This document shows positions 9,500 to 17,879 of a stretch of DNA of 64,000 nucleotides, in pieces. The DNA comes from Desulfosporosinus hippei DSM 8344 (GTDB lineage Bacteria; Bacillota; Desulfitobacteriia; Desulfitobacteriales; Desulfitobacteriaceae). Positions within the stretch are counted from its first letter, which is position 1. Each line of letters starts with the position of its first letter. The notes under the pieces were generated by a model. The model worked only from the letters and a program-made list of their open reading frames with translations. It made no database searches and had not been told where the DNA came from. The stretch covers positions 1 to 64,000 of the forward strand of contig NZ_FNCP01000027.1 in NCBI RefSeq assembly GCF_900100785.1, read 5' to 3'. The translations under genes were made by a program, and so were the position numbers.

Positions 9500-9547
9500 C
9501 ATAGTACCAGAAAAGACACCCTGGTGGGTGTCTTTTCTGGTACTATG
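9500..9547. terminator. 22-bp perfect hairpin, probable bidirectional terminator
   Basis: Positions 9500-9521 are perfectly complementary to 9526-9547 with a TGGT loop. It lies between the small gene ending at 9475 (+) and the chemoreceptor gene ending at 9597 (-), so it could end transcription from both sides. There is no long T run outside the stem, but TCTTTT lies within it. Confidence 0.6.
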
Positions 9548-9596
9548 AAGCGAACTTAAATTTACCGAAGTACTTAAGAATTTATAATTAGACCTT

Positions 9597-10454
9597 TTAA
9601 ATAATTTCCGAAACTTTACGCATATTTTGAGTCGTGGCGGCGAAGCTTTGAATTGTTGCAGTCATTTCTTGATTAGCTGCGGCTTGGGTAAGTGCAACGC
9701 TTGTTAATTCCTCCACCTTATTCATAAGATGATTAACCTTGTCATTGATAGTCGAGATTAAGGTTTTAGAATCATTAACCGACTTTGCACTATTTTCTGC
9801 CATTTTGCGAATCTCATCAGCCACAACAGTGAAACCTCTGCCAAAATCGCCTGCTCTTGCAGCTTCTATAGCGGCATTTAAACCTAATAATCTTGAATTT
9901 GTAGCCACACTTTTAACAAAATCTAAAATATTATTAGTTTGCTCAATTAATTTCAAGATGTCTTGAGTTTGGGATAATACCTCAGCAATATTTTCCGATA
10001 ATACTAGAGCTGAGGATGCTAAATCTTCTGTCGTTGCCGAGAGTTGTTCAGCGGAAGATGAAATATTCTCAGTTATCTCTTGCAGTGCAGTTTGGCCTTT
10101 CAAGCTAAGGGCAAGAGTTAAAGTTCCAATAATACTATTTGACCAATCTTTAATTGGCATAGTTGAAGATTTAAAGGCTACTCCATACTGCTCTTTTGGC
10201 ACAATGCCAACTTTATGAGCACCTGTTGTTAATGAGATGGGTATATGTCCCCTTGTAGGAATAGGACTACCGACTAAATCAGATTTGCTGATAACGGCTT
10301 CGGTGCCCATGAAATAATGTCTGAATTTTTCTCGATCAGTGACAATAACGGTATTTTCAATCGGTATGACCTGGTGAAATAACGATGCGATTTTTCCAAT
10401 AATCTCAAAAAAATCATTTTCATTGATGGTATTCGTTGATATAGAGTCTTCCAT
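9597..10454 (-). CDS. Soluble methyl-accepting chemotaxis-type protein
   Basis: A 285-residue receptor without any membrane segment. The C-terminal half holds the signalling hairpin with the conserved tip [20 protein letters not shown] and the following [18 protein letters not shown], which contacts CheA/CheW. Residues 1-120 form a sensor domain that I cannot name. It includes [20 protein letters not shown], and the same arrangement is known in short cytoplasmic chemoreceptors of clostridia. The signalling domain is short, so the methylation helices are reduced. I chose the ATG at 10454 (AGAGGCG upstream) over the TTG at 10484. The ligand is unknown. Confidence 0.85.
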   Translation of the reverse strand: MEDSISTNTINENDFFEIIGKIASLFHQVIPIENTVIVTDREKFRHYFMGTEAVISKSDLVGSPIPTRGHIPISLTTGAHKVGIVPKEQYGVAFKSSTMPIKDWSNSIIGTLTLALSLKGQTALQEITENISSSAEQLSATTEDLASSALVLSENIAEVLSQTQDILKLIEQTNNILDFVKSVATNSRLLGLNAAIEAARAGDFGRGFTVVADEIRKMAENSAKSVNDSKTLISTINDKVNHLMNKVEELTSVALTQAAANQEMTATIQSFAATTQNMRKVSEII

Positions 10455-10561
10455 TAAGATACGCCTCTTTCTGAATGATTTCAATAAAAAGTGTGAGACC
10501 TTCTAATTTAGATTAACATCGTTATTCCTTGAATTAGCATAGTAGCTATAAACTATAAAAC

Positions 10562-10597
10562 GAGCGCCCACTTAAAGATATTCTTTGGTGAGCGCTC
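10562..10597 (-). terminator. Terminator of the membrane-protein gene
   Basis: On the minus strand GAGCGC near 10597 pairs with GCGCTC near 10562, with AAAGA/TCTTT pairing inside the stem, followed by GTTTTATAG. It lies downstream of the stop at 10643. Confidence 0.65.
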
Positions 10598-10642
10598 TGC
10601 TAAAAATGTCGGAATGGGGAGACTCAGAATTGATTAAAAATA

Positions 10643-11341
10643 TTATCCTTGGACATTATTCTTAGCAGCTGCGGCTATGGCAAGTTTGGTTACCAGCTTA
10701 TTGATGCCATAAATAGCAACAATGAAGATACCTCCACCGATCAGTTCAATTCCAATCCATTCAAACACATTTACGTGTGGAACCGTGGCAGCAATAGCTT
10801 TGTCAGTCGCAGCCTTCATGGCGGCAATAGCTTCAGGGTTACCTCCCTTTGCAACAACAGCGTTTGCGTATCCAGCAACTGTATGTGCTGCTATGGTTGC
10901 TACTGTGTAACCGGCAGATACGGCACCAGCAACGGTAAAGCACATAAATGCATAGTTATTGAAGACCCATGGAACAATGTCCTTTAAAAATACAATGGCA
11001 GCGACAAATATCGCGATATAGATTAATTTTCCTATGAATATAATTTCTGCATTATGAGGGTCGGTGGCTTTGGCCATGTCTCCGCCCATCATTGGTACAA
11101 TTACTCCCAAAAAATAAGTTATCAGAACCAGATTAAGTAAACCGAAGGCACTTCCGATTAAGATAGCTGGTGCTTCTTTGATGTTCATGTGTGACATGAA
11201 GTAAAAAATCATAATTAAAAATGCCGGCCAGGTAGCTAAATGTCTCGGCTCTAAAATTAACTCACCCGCCATAATAACAACTAGTAATAAGGCTAAAAAG
11301 ATAAAGGTTAATTTGTTAAAAACTTCGCTTAGAGAAGCCAT
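10643..11341 (-). CDS. Polytopic membrane protein, unrecognised
   Basis: A 232-residue protein with about six hydrophobic segments, near residues 9-28, 36-50, 58-82, 102-120, 125-152 and 190-212. The loop near 160-190 is rich in Ala and Lys. I cannot assign a family. A loose resemblance to DUF1097-type inner-membrane proteins was considered, but the length is greater and I cannot confirm it. The ribosome-binding site AGGAGGAT precedes the ATG. It is a single-gene unit with its own terminator, facing away from the sucCD operon; any functional link with that operon is not supported. Confidence 0.6.
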   Translation of the reverse strand: MASLSEVFNKLTFIFLALLLVVIMAGELILEPRHLATWPAFLIMIFYFMSHMNIKEAPAILIGSAFGLLNLVLITYFLGVIVPMMGGDMAKATDPHNAEIIFIGKLIYIAIFVAAIVFLKDIVPWVFNNYAFMCFTVAGAVSAGYTVATIAAHTVAGYANAVVAKGGNPEAIAAMKAATDKAIAATVPHVNVFEWIGIELIGGGIFIVAIYGINKLVTKLAIAAAAKNNVQG

Positions 11342-11657
11342 TTATTCATCCTCCTAATTAAAATTTTCTTAATAAATCAAAAAATAACTCTAAGCCCCCT
11401 CTCTTTGTTGCCGGTATCCAGTTAATCCAGCTTACTGACGAATTGGTTACGCTCCACAAATATGCAACTTCGATGCCATAATTGTTGTAATATTCAAAAA
11501 TCAACAAACATCTATTCATAATACAAGTTTTATCTAATATATAGAGAGTGGCATAAGTCATTGGTAAGGATTAGTGTAGATTGCGAGGTTCGTGTTTCCA
11601 GAAATTAGAAAAAGATACAGATACACAGGCCTTAGAAAGAGGTGCTTTTGAGTTAAA

Positions 11658-11694
11658 TTGTTTCATAGGTATACACTATGTATACAATATATAC
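11658..11694 (+). promoter_or_regulatory. Enhancer pair upstream of sucC
   Basis: Two related 17-bp sites: TTGTTTCATAGGTATAC (11658-11674) and ATGTATACAATATATAC (11678-11694). Their cores are 20 bp apart, about half the 41-43 bp seen at the other loci. They lie about 50-90 bp upstream of the sigma-54 promoter. Probable binding sites of a PAS-AAA-Fis activator (inference). Confidence 0.6.
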
Positions 11695-11744
11695 ATTTTT
11701 TCGTATAGTTTTATAGTTTAGACTTTTTAACAATTCCTAATTGA

Positions 11745-11760
11745 TGGCATGTTAATTGCA
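11745..11760 (+). promoter_or_regulatory. Sigma-54 promoter of sucCD
   Basis: TGGCATGTTAATTGCA: GG at 11746-11747 and GC at 11758-11759, exactly ten bases apart, close to the TGGCAC-N5-TTGCA consensus. Transcription should begin near 11772. Confidence 0.8.
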
Positions 11761-11820
11761 AAATATTCAGATTGCCATTAACTTTTGAAGTTTTAAGGGA
11801 GGAGTATTATAGATGCAATA

Positions 11821-11871
11821 ATGATCGGTTGCTTTGAATATGTAAAGGTTGCAAAGTCATATTGGGGCTAG
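11821..11871 (+). CDS. Possible leader peptide of the sucCD transcript
   Basis: A 16-codon frame (MIGCFEYVKVAKSYWG) in the sucCD leader. The strong ribosome-binding site AGGGAGGAG (about 11797-11804) stands 8 bases before another ATG (11813) that reads only Met-Gln-stop, and about 16 bases before this one. It could be a leader peptide, a decayed gene start or chance. Nothing in the peptide suggests a function. Confidence 0.25.
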   Translation: MIGCFEYVKVAKSYWG

Positions 11872-11990
11872 CTCATCGAGTTCAGTGGACTTTAGCTAAG
11901 GAAAAGTCATGTTGCGTCCTGACTGATGTTCACTAAAAGCTAAACAAGTTGATTAGAATTCTCTTAAAACCAGAAAGGAGTGACTGGATT

Positions 11991-13103
11991 GTGAAAATGT
12001 TTGAATATATGGGGAAAGAAATATTTTCAAAATACGGACTTAAAGTGCCGAAGGGGAGAATGGTGAACAACTCGGAAGATGCTGCTTTTATAGCGAAGGA
12101 TATCGGCGGAGCTGTGGTAATAAAATCTCAGGTGTTATCTGGAAAACGTGGCAAGGCAGGTGGAATTAAGTTTGCGGATAATCCTGAACAGGCCAAAGCT
12201 GCAGCACAAGAGATATTTGAAATGACCGTTCAAGGACATGCAGTTGAGATTTTGCTTATAGAGGAAAAGCTAAAAATTGACAAGGAATTTTATTTGGCTA
12301 TCACTATAGATTTAGCAGCAAAGAGACCTGTCATCATTGCCTCGATCAAGGGTGGCATGGATATTGAAGAAGTCGCTGAAGATTACATTATTAAAGAACA
12401 AATCGATGTAGAATTAGGTATGCAGAGTTTTATTGCCAGTGATATTGTCAGACGAATGGGTGTAACTCTTAATAGCCCTCTAGGTAAAGAACTTGTAAGA
12501 ACGATACGAACTTTGTATAGGATTTTTGTGGAGATAGATGCTGAGTTAGTGGAGATAAACCCGTTAGTTATTAGTGGTGATAAAGTCATCGCAGCGGATT
12601 CAAAAATAACTATCGATGACGCTGCACTTTATAGACAGATAGAACTACCACGGGTAGAAGAGCGTACAGTTGTGGAGAAAACTGCTCATGATTTAGGACT
12701 ATCTTTTGTTGAGCTCAATGGTGATATTGGGGTTATGGCCAATGGTGCCGGGATTACTATGGGTACACTTGATACTATTACTTATTATGGAGGAAAATCT
12801 GCTAACTTCCTTGACGCCGGGGGAGGAACAGGTGAGGAAGGTACTGCAAAAGCGTTAGAATTAATATTATCTAGGAATCCTAAGGCAATAGTTATTAACA
12901 TCTTTGGTGGAATTACTCGTTGCGATGATGTTGCAAGAGCCCTAGCTTCTGTGAAAAAAAATATTGGTATTCCAGTTCCTGTGGTCGTACGATTAGTAGG
13001 TACCAACCAAGAAGCTGGTCGAGCAATACTTAAAGAAGTTGGTATTGAAGCCTATGATTTTATGCAGGACGCGATTAAGAAAGTTGTAGAGCTTTCTAGG
13101 TAA
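11991..13103 (+). CDS. sucC: Succinyl-CoA synthetase (ADP-forming) beta subunit
   Basis: A 370-residue beta subunit. With SucD it interconverts succinyl-CoA (or a related acyl-CoA), ADP and phosphate with succinate, CoA and ATP. Visible are the ATP-grasp N-terminal part (KYGLKVPKGRMV near 12-23; VIKSQVLSGKRGKAGGIK near 42-59), the EINPLVI metal-binding segment near 190 and the C-terminal NIFGGITRCDDVA. I chose GTG 11991 because AAGGAG lies ten bases upstream; the frame extends further back to 11949 without support. Length is slightly below the usual 385-390. It has its own sigma-54 promoter, which suggests co-expression with the acyl-CoA genes downstream rather than a role only in the TCA cycle. 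Confidence 0.9.
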   Translation: MKMFEYMGKEIFSKYGLKVPKGRMVNNSEDAAFIAKDIGGAVVIKSQVLSGKRGKAGGIKFADNPEQAKAAAQEIFEMTVQGHAVEILLIEEKLKIDKEFYLAITIDLAAKRPVIIASIKGGMDIEEVAEDYIIKEQIDVELGMQSFIASDIVRRMGVTLNSPLGKELVRTIRTLYRIFVEIDAELVEINPLVISGDKVIAADSKITIDDAALYRQIELPRVEERTVVEKTAHDLGLSFVELNGDIGVMANGAGITMGTLDTITYYGGKSANFLDAGGGTGEEGTAKALELILSRNPKAIVINIFGGITRCDDVARALASVKKNIGIPVPVVVRLVGTNQEAGRAILKEVGIEAYDFMQDAIKKVVELSR

Positions 13104-13124
13104 TTAGAAGGGGAGGGCTTAGAA

Positions 13125-13997
13125 TTGGCCATTATTATTGATGAAACAACGAATGTGCTGGTTCAGGGGATATCTGGGAAACAAGGTTTTTTTCATACAA
13201 AGCAAATGTTAACCTATGGAAGCAAGGTTATAGCAGGAACTTCCCCCGGAAAAGGTGGAACCACTATCGAGGGAATACCAGTATATGATAGCGTTCGAGC
13301 TGCAATTGAGAAGCATCGGATTGATGCGTCGGTAGTTTTTGTTCCTGCGACCATGGCCAAAGATGCGGCTTTGGAAGCTTTGGCGGCGGGAATAAAAGTA
13401 GTTGTAGTTGTTACTGAACATATCCCTGTTCATGACGAAATGGCAATCGTTGCTTATGCAAAGCGGGTTAATTCGATTGTTATAGGACCAAACACATTTG
13501 GAATTGTATCTTCGGGTAAATGTAAAATCGGTATTCCGCCTAATCAATTCTTTATTCCTGGCCCAGTGGGTGTTGTAGCTCGCTCCGGTACTCTTACTTA
13601 CGAAATCGTTGGGAATCTCACAGCGCAAAATATTGGACAATCAACAGTTGTCGGGATGGGCGGTGATCGAGTAGTTGGGCTTACATTTGTCGATGTCCTT
13701 AAGAAATTTGAGCAAGATCCGGAAACTAAAGTAGTTGTATTAATTGGAGAAATTGGAGGATTTGCTGAGGAAGAAGCTTCTCAATATATTAAAGAAATGA
13801 CCAAACCAGTAGTGGCTTACATTGCTGGAAAGAGTGCTCCCCAGGGTAAACAAATGGGTCATGCAGGAGCCATCATCGAGCGAGGTAAGGGAACTTACGA
13901 AGGTAAGGTAAAGGCATTGACAGAGGCTGGAGCAAAGATTGTTGAACTTCCTTTTGAGGTGCCGGGAATAATCAAGGAACTACTGCTTAAGCTATAA
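13125..13997 (+). CDS. sucD: Succinyl-CoA synthetase alpha subunit
   Basis: A 290-residue alpha subunit that binds CoA and carries the phosphorylated histidine. The CoA-binding Rossmann motif [11 protein letters not shown] is at residues 15-25, and the active-site segment MGHAGAII, with the phospho-histidine, is near 245-252. The start is TTG at 13125 with AGGGGAGGG upstream, 21 bases after sucC, so both are one operon. A terminator follows. In a cluster that generates CoA esters the pair could gain ATP by substrate-level phosphorylation or activate succinate; the direction is not visible from sequence. Confidence 0.93.
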   Translation: MAIIIDETTNVLVQGISGKQGFFHTKQMLTYGSKVIAGTSPGKGGTTIEGIPVYDSVRAAIEKHRIDASVVFVPATMAKDAALEALAAGIKVVVVVTEHIPVHDEMAIVAYAKRVNSIVIGPNTFGIVSSGKCKIGIPPNQFFIPGPVGVVARSGTLTYEIVGNLTAQNIGQSTVVGMGGDRVVGLTFVDVLKKFEQDPETKVVVLIGEIGGFAEEEASQYIKEMTKPVVAYIAGKSAPQGKQMGHAGAIIERGKGTYEGKVKALTEAGAKIVELPFEVPGIIKELLLKL

Positions 13998-14012
13998 ATA
14001 ATTTCTAGGTTT

Positions 14013-14045
14013 AAAACACCTACTTCATAGTAAGTGGGTGTTTTT
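14013..14045 (+). terminator. Terminator of sucCD
   Basis: AAACACCTACTT (14014-14025) pairs with AAGTGGGTGTTT (14032-14043, one G-T pair), ending in TTTTT. Confidence 0.85.
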
Positions 14046-14059
14046 ATGTATTCATTAAG

Positions 14060-14119
14060 CTGTATGGTTTATATACTGGAAAATATAAAATGCCTAATCT
14101 GATTGTTTCAATTCCATAC
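14060..14119 (+). promoter_or_regulatory. Enhancer pair upstream of the acyl-CoA dehydrogenase operon
   Basis: Sites CTGTATGGTTTATATAC (14060-14076) and TTGTTTCAATTCCATAC (14103-14119), cores 43 bp apart. They lie in the sucCD-acyl-CoA dehydrogenase intergenic region (13998-14426), after the sucCD terminator and about 165-220 bp upstream of the sigma-54 promoter. The rest of this 429-base gap shows nothing else. Confidence 0.6.
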
Positions 14120-14282
14120 AAGTCTAACTACCCAATCCTAGTGGAACAAATCCACCAAGAGGTCTTTCTTTTTGAAAAAATTTGTACCGATAGTATCAAA
14201 ATTAGTTGCGGGGCCCTAGGCGAATAAAGAATGATAAAAATTGTCCGAGTATTTCAAAGTATTTTTCTTCTGTTGTGACAGT

Positions 14283-14298
14283 TGGCATGCTTTTTGTA
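14283..14298 (+). promoter_or_regulatory. Sigma-54 promoter of the acyl-CoA dehydrogenase operon
   Basis: TGGCATGCTTTTTGTA: GG at 14284-14285, then ten bases, then GT at 14296-14297 where GC is usual. A near-consensus -24/-12 element, about 130 bp before the gene. Confidence 0.65.
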
Positions 14299-14426
14299 AT
14301 GAAGAAATGGTAGCCTTTACAAAATCTCTATGTAAAAGGCGAATTGAGAGACTTGTGCTTGAGTGAGGTGAGAAAATACCCATTTGTAATTTGTACTTAA
14401 AATAATAAAAGAAGGACGTGTTTTTT

Positions 14427-16238
14427 TTGGCTAGCAAATATATTTACAAAAACCGTGACAACAAATTCATCATTAAAGAGTGGTTAGATGGAAAGAAAAT
14501 CCTTGGGCTGAAACGTTTTGAGGATTATCTGAGCTTCGAAGATGTTGACTCAATTCTCGATGAAGCCTTAAAAATGAGTAGAGAAGTAGTAGCTCCGACC
14601 AATGACGACGGAGATACTATTGGTGCAAAATTTACTGATGGGAAAGTTATCGTTCCACCATCTTTTCATAAAGCATTTAAGTTTGTCGAAGAGAATGGCT
14701 GGGGTGGAAGCAACAAGGATATCGATGGAGAAGGCACTTTGCCAGAGATTCTAAGTGAATCTGTTCGTGAATTTATGATAGCTGCTAACCCATCAATGAC
14801 CCCTTATTTCGGTTTAGCAGGTGGAATCGCATCTGTAATTAAAGAATTTGCTACAAAAGAACAGATAGATCTCTACACTCCAAAAATGTTTTCAGGGATT
14901 TGGAACGGCACAATGTGTTTGACAGAGCCTGGTGGCGGATCCGATGTAGGAGATATGACCTCTAAAGCGTATCCTACTGAGAAGCCGAATTTTTATAAAA
15001 TTAAGGGGACAAAATGTTTTATTACGGGTGGAGACCACGATCTTACTGAAAATATCATCCACCTAGTATTGGCAAGGATTGATGGTGCTGCTCCGGGAAC
15101 AAAAGGTTTGTCACTATTTATTGTACCTAAAATTTGGGTTAATGAGGATGGAAGCCTCGGCGAACCTAACGATGTCACAACTGTTGGAATCGAACACAAA
15201 ATGGGTTTGAAAGGTTCTTCAACAGCAGTACTCAGCTTCGGTGATGATGATAAGTGCATAGGTTGGCTCTTAGGTAGTGCACCGGACGAAAAAGGAATCG
15301 GACAAGGCATGGCCCAAATGTTCAAGATGATTAATGGATCCAGAATGGATACTGGGCATAGTGCTTTAGGTGTAGCGACTGTTGCGTATAATAATGCAGT
15401 TGAGTATGCAAAAGAACGTATTCAAGGTCGTCCAATTACTGATCCCAGAGGAAAACGGGTTCCTATTATCCAACACGAAGATGTCCGTCGTATGTTGCTT
15501 ACTCAAAAAGCTACGTTAGATGCTATGCGTGCAATGATTTTCCAAGGGTACTACTATCTTGATCTAATTGATTTCGGCGGAGAACCTGAAGATGTTGCTC
15601 AAGCAAAACGCTTTATTGAAGTTATCACCCCATTAGTTAAAGCGTATTGCTCAGATCAAGGCTGGTTAATGGTTACGGAAGCAATTCAAGTCTTTGCAGG
15701 CTATGGCTTTACAGAGGAATACCCAGTCGCTAAATGTGCCAGAGATATCAAAATTTACTCCATTTGGGAAGGTACTAACTTTATTCAATCTATGGATCTT
15801 GTTGGCCGTAAGTGGAATCTGGAAAAAGGTAATATATTCAAGGAGTTCTTGACAGCAATCGGCGCTTTTGTACAAAGCAACGAAGGGAATACCGAATTTG
15901 CTCGTGAATTTGCATTACTTGGAGAAGCATTGCAATCCTACGTAGACATGATGAAGACTGTGCTAGGCTACTTTAAAGGCGATATCAGAATGGTACCGTT
16001 GTACAGTACAAGAATTCTACGGATTACGGCTGAGCTCTATGCTGCTTACTTGTTAATGCAACAAGCTTTGGTCTGCAGTGCAAAAATCAAAGAAGGAGCT
16101 ACAGACATTTTCTATCCCGGAAAAGTCCAAACTGTTAAATTCTACGTGCACAATATTTTACCTGATGTTATGGCTACTGTTCGAGTCATTAAAGATGCTG
16201 ATACATCCGCCATTGATATGCCAGAAGAAGCCTTTTAG
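14427..16238 (+). CDS. Acyl-CoA dehydrogenase, long (about 600 aa) type
   Basis: A 603-residue FAD enzyme that introduces a 2,3-double bond into an acyl-CoA. CLTEPGGGSDVGDM (about residues 157-170) and TGGDHDLTENIIHLVLARIDG are flavin/substrate-loop motifs of the long family that includes DmdC- and FadE-like enzymes. IWEGTNFIQSMDL (about 447-459) carries the catalytic glutamate. I chose the TTG at 14427: GAAGGA lies ten bases before it and the paralog at 50104 also begins MAS. The upstream GTG at 14418 touches the ribosome-binding site. It heads a sigma-54 operon with an MBL protein, a nitroreductase, hbd and a thiolase. The substrate is not determined. Confidence 0.9.
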   Translation: MASKYIYKNRDNKFIIKEWLDGKKILGLKRFEDYLSFEDVDSILDEALKMSREVVAPTNDDGDTIGAKFTDGKVIVPPSFHKAFKFVEENGWGGSNKDIDGEGTLPEILSESVREFMIAANPSMTPYFGLAGGIASVIKEFATKEQIDLYTPKMFSGIWNGTMCLTEPGGGSDVGDMTSKAYPTEKPNFYKIKGTKCFITGGDHDLTENIIHLVLARIDGAAPGTKGLSLFIVPKIWVNEDGSLGEPNDVTTVGIEHKMGLKGSSTAVLSFGDDDKCIGWLLGSAPDEKGIGQGMAQMFKMINGSRMDTGHSALGVATVAYNNAVEYAKERIQGRPITDPRGKRVPIIQHEDVRRMLLTQKATLDAMRAMIFQGYYYLDLIDFGGEPEDVAQAKRFIEVITPLVKAYCSDQGWLMVTEAIQVFAGYGFTEEYPVAKCARDIKIYSIWEGTNFIQSMDLVGRKWNLEKGNIFKEFLTAIGAFVQSNEGNTEFAREFALLGEALQSYVDMMKTVLGYFKGDIRMVPLYSTRILRITAELYAAYLLMQQALVCSAKIKEGATDIFYPGKVQTVKFYVHNILPDVMATVRVIKDADTSAIDMPEEAF

Positions 16239-16258
16239 AGATTCTAGGTGCTGAAGAG

Positions 16259-16308
16259 CTAGACTGTTTCTAGCTTGGCCTTAGCTAAGTTTTTAATAAA
16301 CAGTCTAG
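16259..16308 (+). repeat. Long intercistronic hairpin
   Basis: CTAGACTGTTT (16259-16269) pairs with AAACAGTCTAG (16298-16308), with more pairing inside. It lies in the 97-base gap between the dehydrogenase and the MBL gene and has no T run. It could stabilise or process the upstream message; a role as full terminator is unlikely. Confidence 0.5.
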
Positions 16309-16335
16309 TATTCAGAGAACTGTGAGAATAGAAAA

Positions 16336-17229
16336 ATGAGTAAAGATATGCTTATAGAGCTTATGCCGAAGTTCTTTTTTATCCCCGGGGAATGTAAGGG
16401 GAGATTCCCTTATAGCAATGGTTTGTTGATCGATTCCAGCTTAAGAGTGCTTGTCGATGCTGGGTTTGGACTTAGCCGCAGAGAGGAAATACTTAGAAAC
16501 GGCGATGTGGATGTAATCATAAATACACACTTTCATCTGGATCATGCTTTTGGCAACAAATATTTCCCCAAAGCAGAAATATGGGCTCACGTCCTTGATG
16601 CACCTGCCCTGCGAAGTAAAAAAGAATTTTTGGCCTATTCAGGACTAGATCATACACCGGATTTCCCAGAGGGATATCCCTTTCCCCATGGCATGCCAGG
16701 TCGAGCGGTAGGAAGAGAACTGGCAGAGGGGGAGATCTTGGACTTTGGAAATGTAGTCTTACAAGTGCTTCATACCCCGGGCCATACACCCGGGCATATC
16801 TCCCTCTATGAACCAAAGGAAGGCATATTGTTTTCCGGGGATATTGATTTGTCTCCGTTTGGGCCGTTTTATGGAAATACAAGTTCGAATCTGGAGGAGT
16901 TTTCTAAGTCGATTAGACGACTAATTGATTTAAACCCCAAAGTACTCGTGACAAGTCATTCCCCGATCATTTCAGACAATATCCCCGAACGACTTAAAGA
17001 ATACGCTGAGATAATTGACCTGCGAGCAACGAAACTATTACAAGCCTTGCGTGTCCCCAGGTCAAAACAAGAATTGATGGAAATGAAAATCATATATGAT
17101 CACTATCCTGAACCTCAAAGCCTGTATAGATATTTTGAAGAGGTCATGATTGGAAAACACCTTCGGCACTTAATGGGGCTTGGAGAGGTCAAATTAATGG
17201 CGAATCAAAAGTATAAGGCTTATGCCTGA
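16336..17229 (+). CDS. MBL-fold metallo-hydrolase
   Basis: A 297-residue metallo-beta-lactamase-fold protein. NTHFHLDHAFG (residues 58-68) is the HxHxDH metal site. HTPGHTPGHISLY near 150 and SGDIDLSPFGPFYG near 171 give the further His and Asp ligands, and the TSHSP segment near 215 a last one. The C-terminal part is typical of hydrolases such as thioesterase-like or glyoxalase-like members. Inside an acyl-CoA operon an acyl-CoA or hydroxyacyl thioesterase role is plausible but not shown. The spacing to the next gene is a few bases. Confidence 0.8.
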   Translation: MSKDMLIELMPKFFFIPGECKGRFPYSNGLLIDSSLRVLVDAGFGLSRREEILRNGDVDVIINTHFHLDHAFGNKYFPKAEIWAHVLDAPALRSKKEFLAYSGLDHTPDFPEGYPFPHGMPGRAVGRELAEGEILDFGNVVLQVLHTPGHTPGHISLYEPKEGILFSGDIDLSPFGPFYGNTSSNLEEFSKSIRRLIDLNPKVLVTSHSPIISDNIPERLKEYAEIIDLRATKLLQALRVPRSKQELMEMKIIYDHYPEPQSLYRYFEEVMIGKHLRHLMGLGEVKLMANQKYKAYA

Positions 17230-17238
17230 AAGGTGGTA

Positions 17239-17859
17239 ATGGGTTTGGATGTAAAAACAGCACTCATAGAGCGGAGAAGTATCCGTAAATACAAATCGGA
17301 TCCTGTTCCAGACGATTTGCTGCAAGAATTGCTTGAAGCAGCTCGCTTGGCTCCTTCGGGTACCAATCATCAACCATGGCGTTTTATTGTGGTTAAGAAT
17401 CAGGCCATTAAAGAACAAATCCGAGAGGCAGCCTTTAACCAAAAGTTTCTATGTGAAGCTCCAATTTTGCTTGTTTGTTGTGCAGATCTTTCTTCCTATG
17501 CCAAAAACACCAGAAAAAGGGTACAAGAATTAGTTGATGCAGGAGTATTTGGGTCAGAAGCTTTTGACAACTATCCGGGCATTGATCAAGAACTGGATGC
17601 TAACGCATTGAAGGGATTTATTCCCCATGCCATGCTGAATGTTGCTCTTGCAATAGAGCATATTGCCCTGCGAGCTGTGTCCCTGGGTCTGGGTACCTGT
17701 TGGGTGCAATTAATGAAAGCAAAGAAAATTGCTCAGATTCTGGAATTGCCCGATAATCTGGTGATCACTGCCTTGATGCCAGTTGGATTTCCTGATCAAA
17801 GCCCCCCTTTACGTCCAAGGATAAATATAGAAGAGATTGTTTATAAAGTACTGGAATAA
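17239..17859 (+). CDS. Nitroreductase-family flavoprotein
   Basis: An FMN-dependent nitroreductase-family protein of about 206 residues. ERRSIRKYKSDPVP (about 8-21) and LAPSGTNHQPWRFIVV are the FMN-binding and family-specific segments. ALRAVSLGLGTCWVQLM near 150 is the second flavin-binding region. The exact start is uncertain: GTG 17233, ATG 17239 and TTG 17245 are all in frame after AAAGGTGG, and the TTG has the best spacing. Such proteins reduce nitro compounds, quinones or enones with NAD(P)H. In this operon it may reduce an unsaturated intermediate (inference). Confidence 0.8.
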   Translation: MGLDVKTALIERRSIRKYKSDPVPDDLLQELLEAARLAPSGTNHQPWRFIVVKNQAIKEQIREAAFNQKFLCEAPILLVCCADLSSYAKNTRKRVQELVDAGVFGSEAFDNYPGIDQELDANALKGFIPHAMLNVALAIEHIALRAVSLGLGTCWVQLMKAKKIAQILELPDNLVITALMPVGFPDQSPPLRPRINIEEIVYKVLE

Positions 17860-17879
17860 TATTTTGGAGGTGCTTACTA

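Larger units (their letters stand above)
11342..11990. other. Regulatory region and long leader upstream of sucC
   Basis: About 650 bases. It holds an enhancer pair (11658-11694), a sigma-54 promoter (11745-11760) and a leader of roughly 220 bases with a strong Shine-Dalgarno and a 16-codon reading frame (11821-11871). A 67-codon minus-strand frame at 11358-11561 has no supporting features. Confidence 0.6.

Noticed and set aside
11358-11561. 67-codon minus-strand frame upstream of the membrane-protein gene
   Set aside because: No good ribosome-binding site, no recognisable features, and it lies in the untranslated upstream region.
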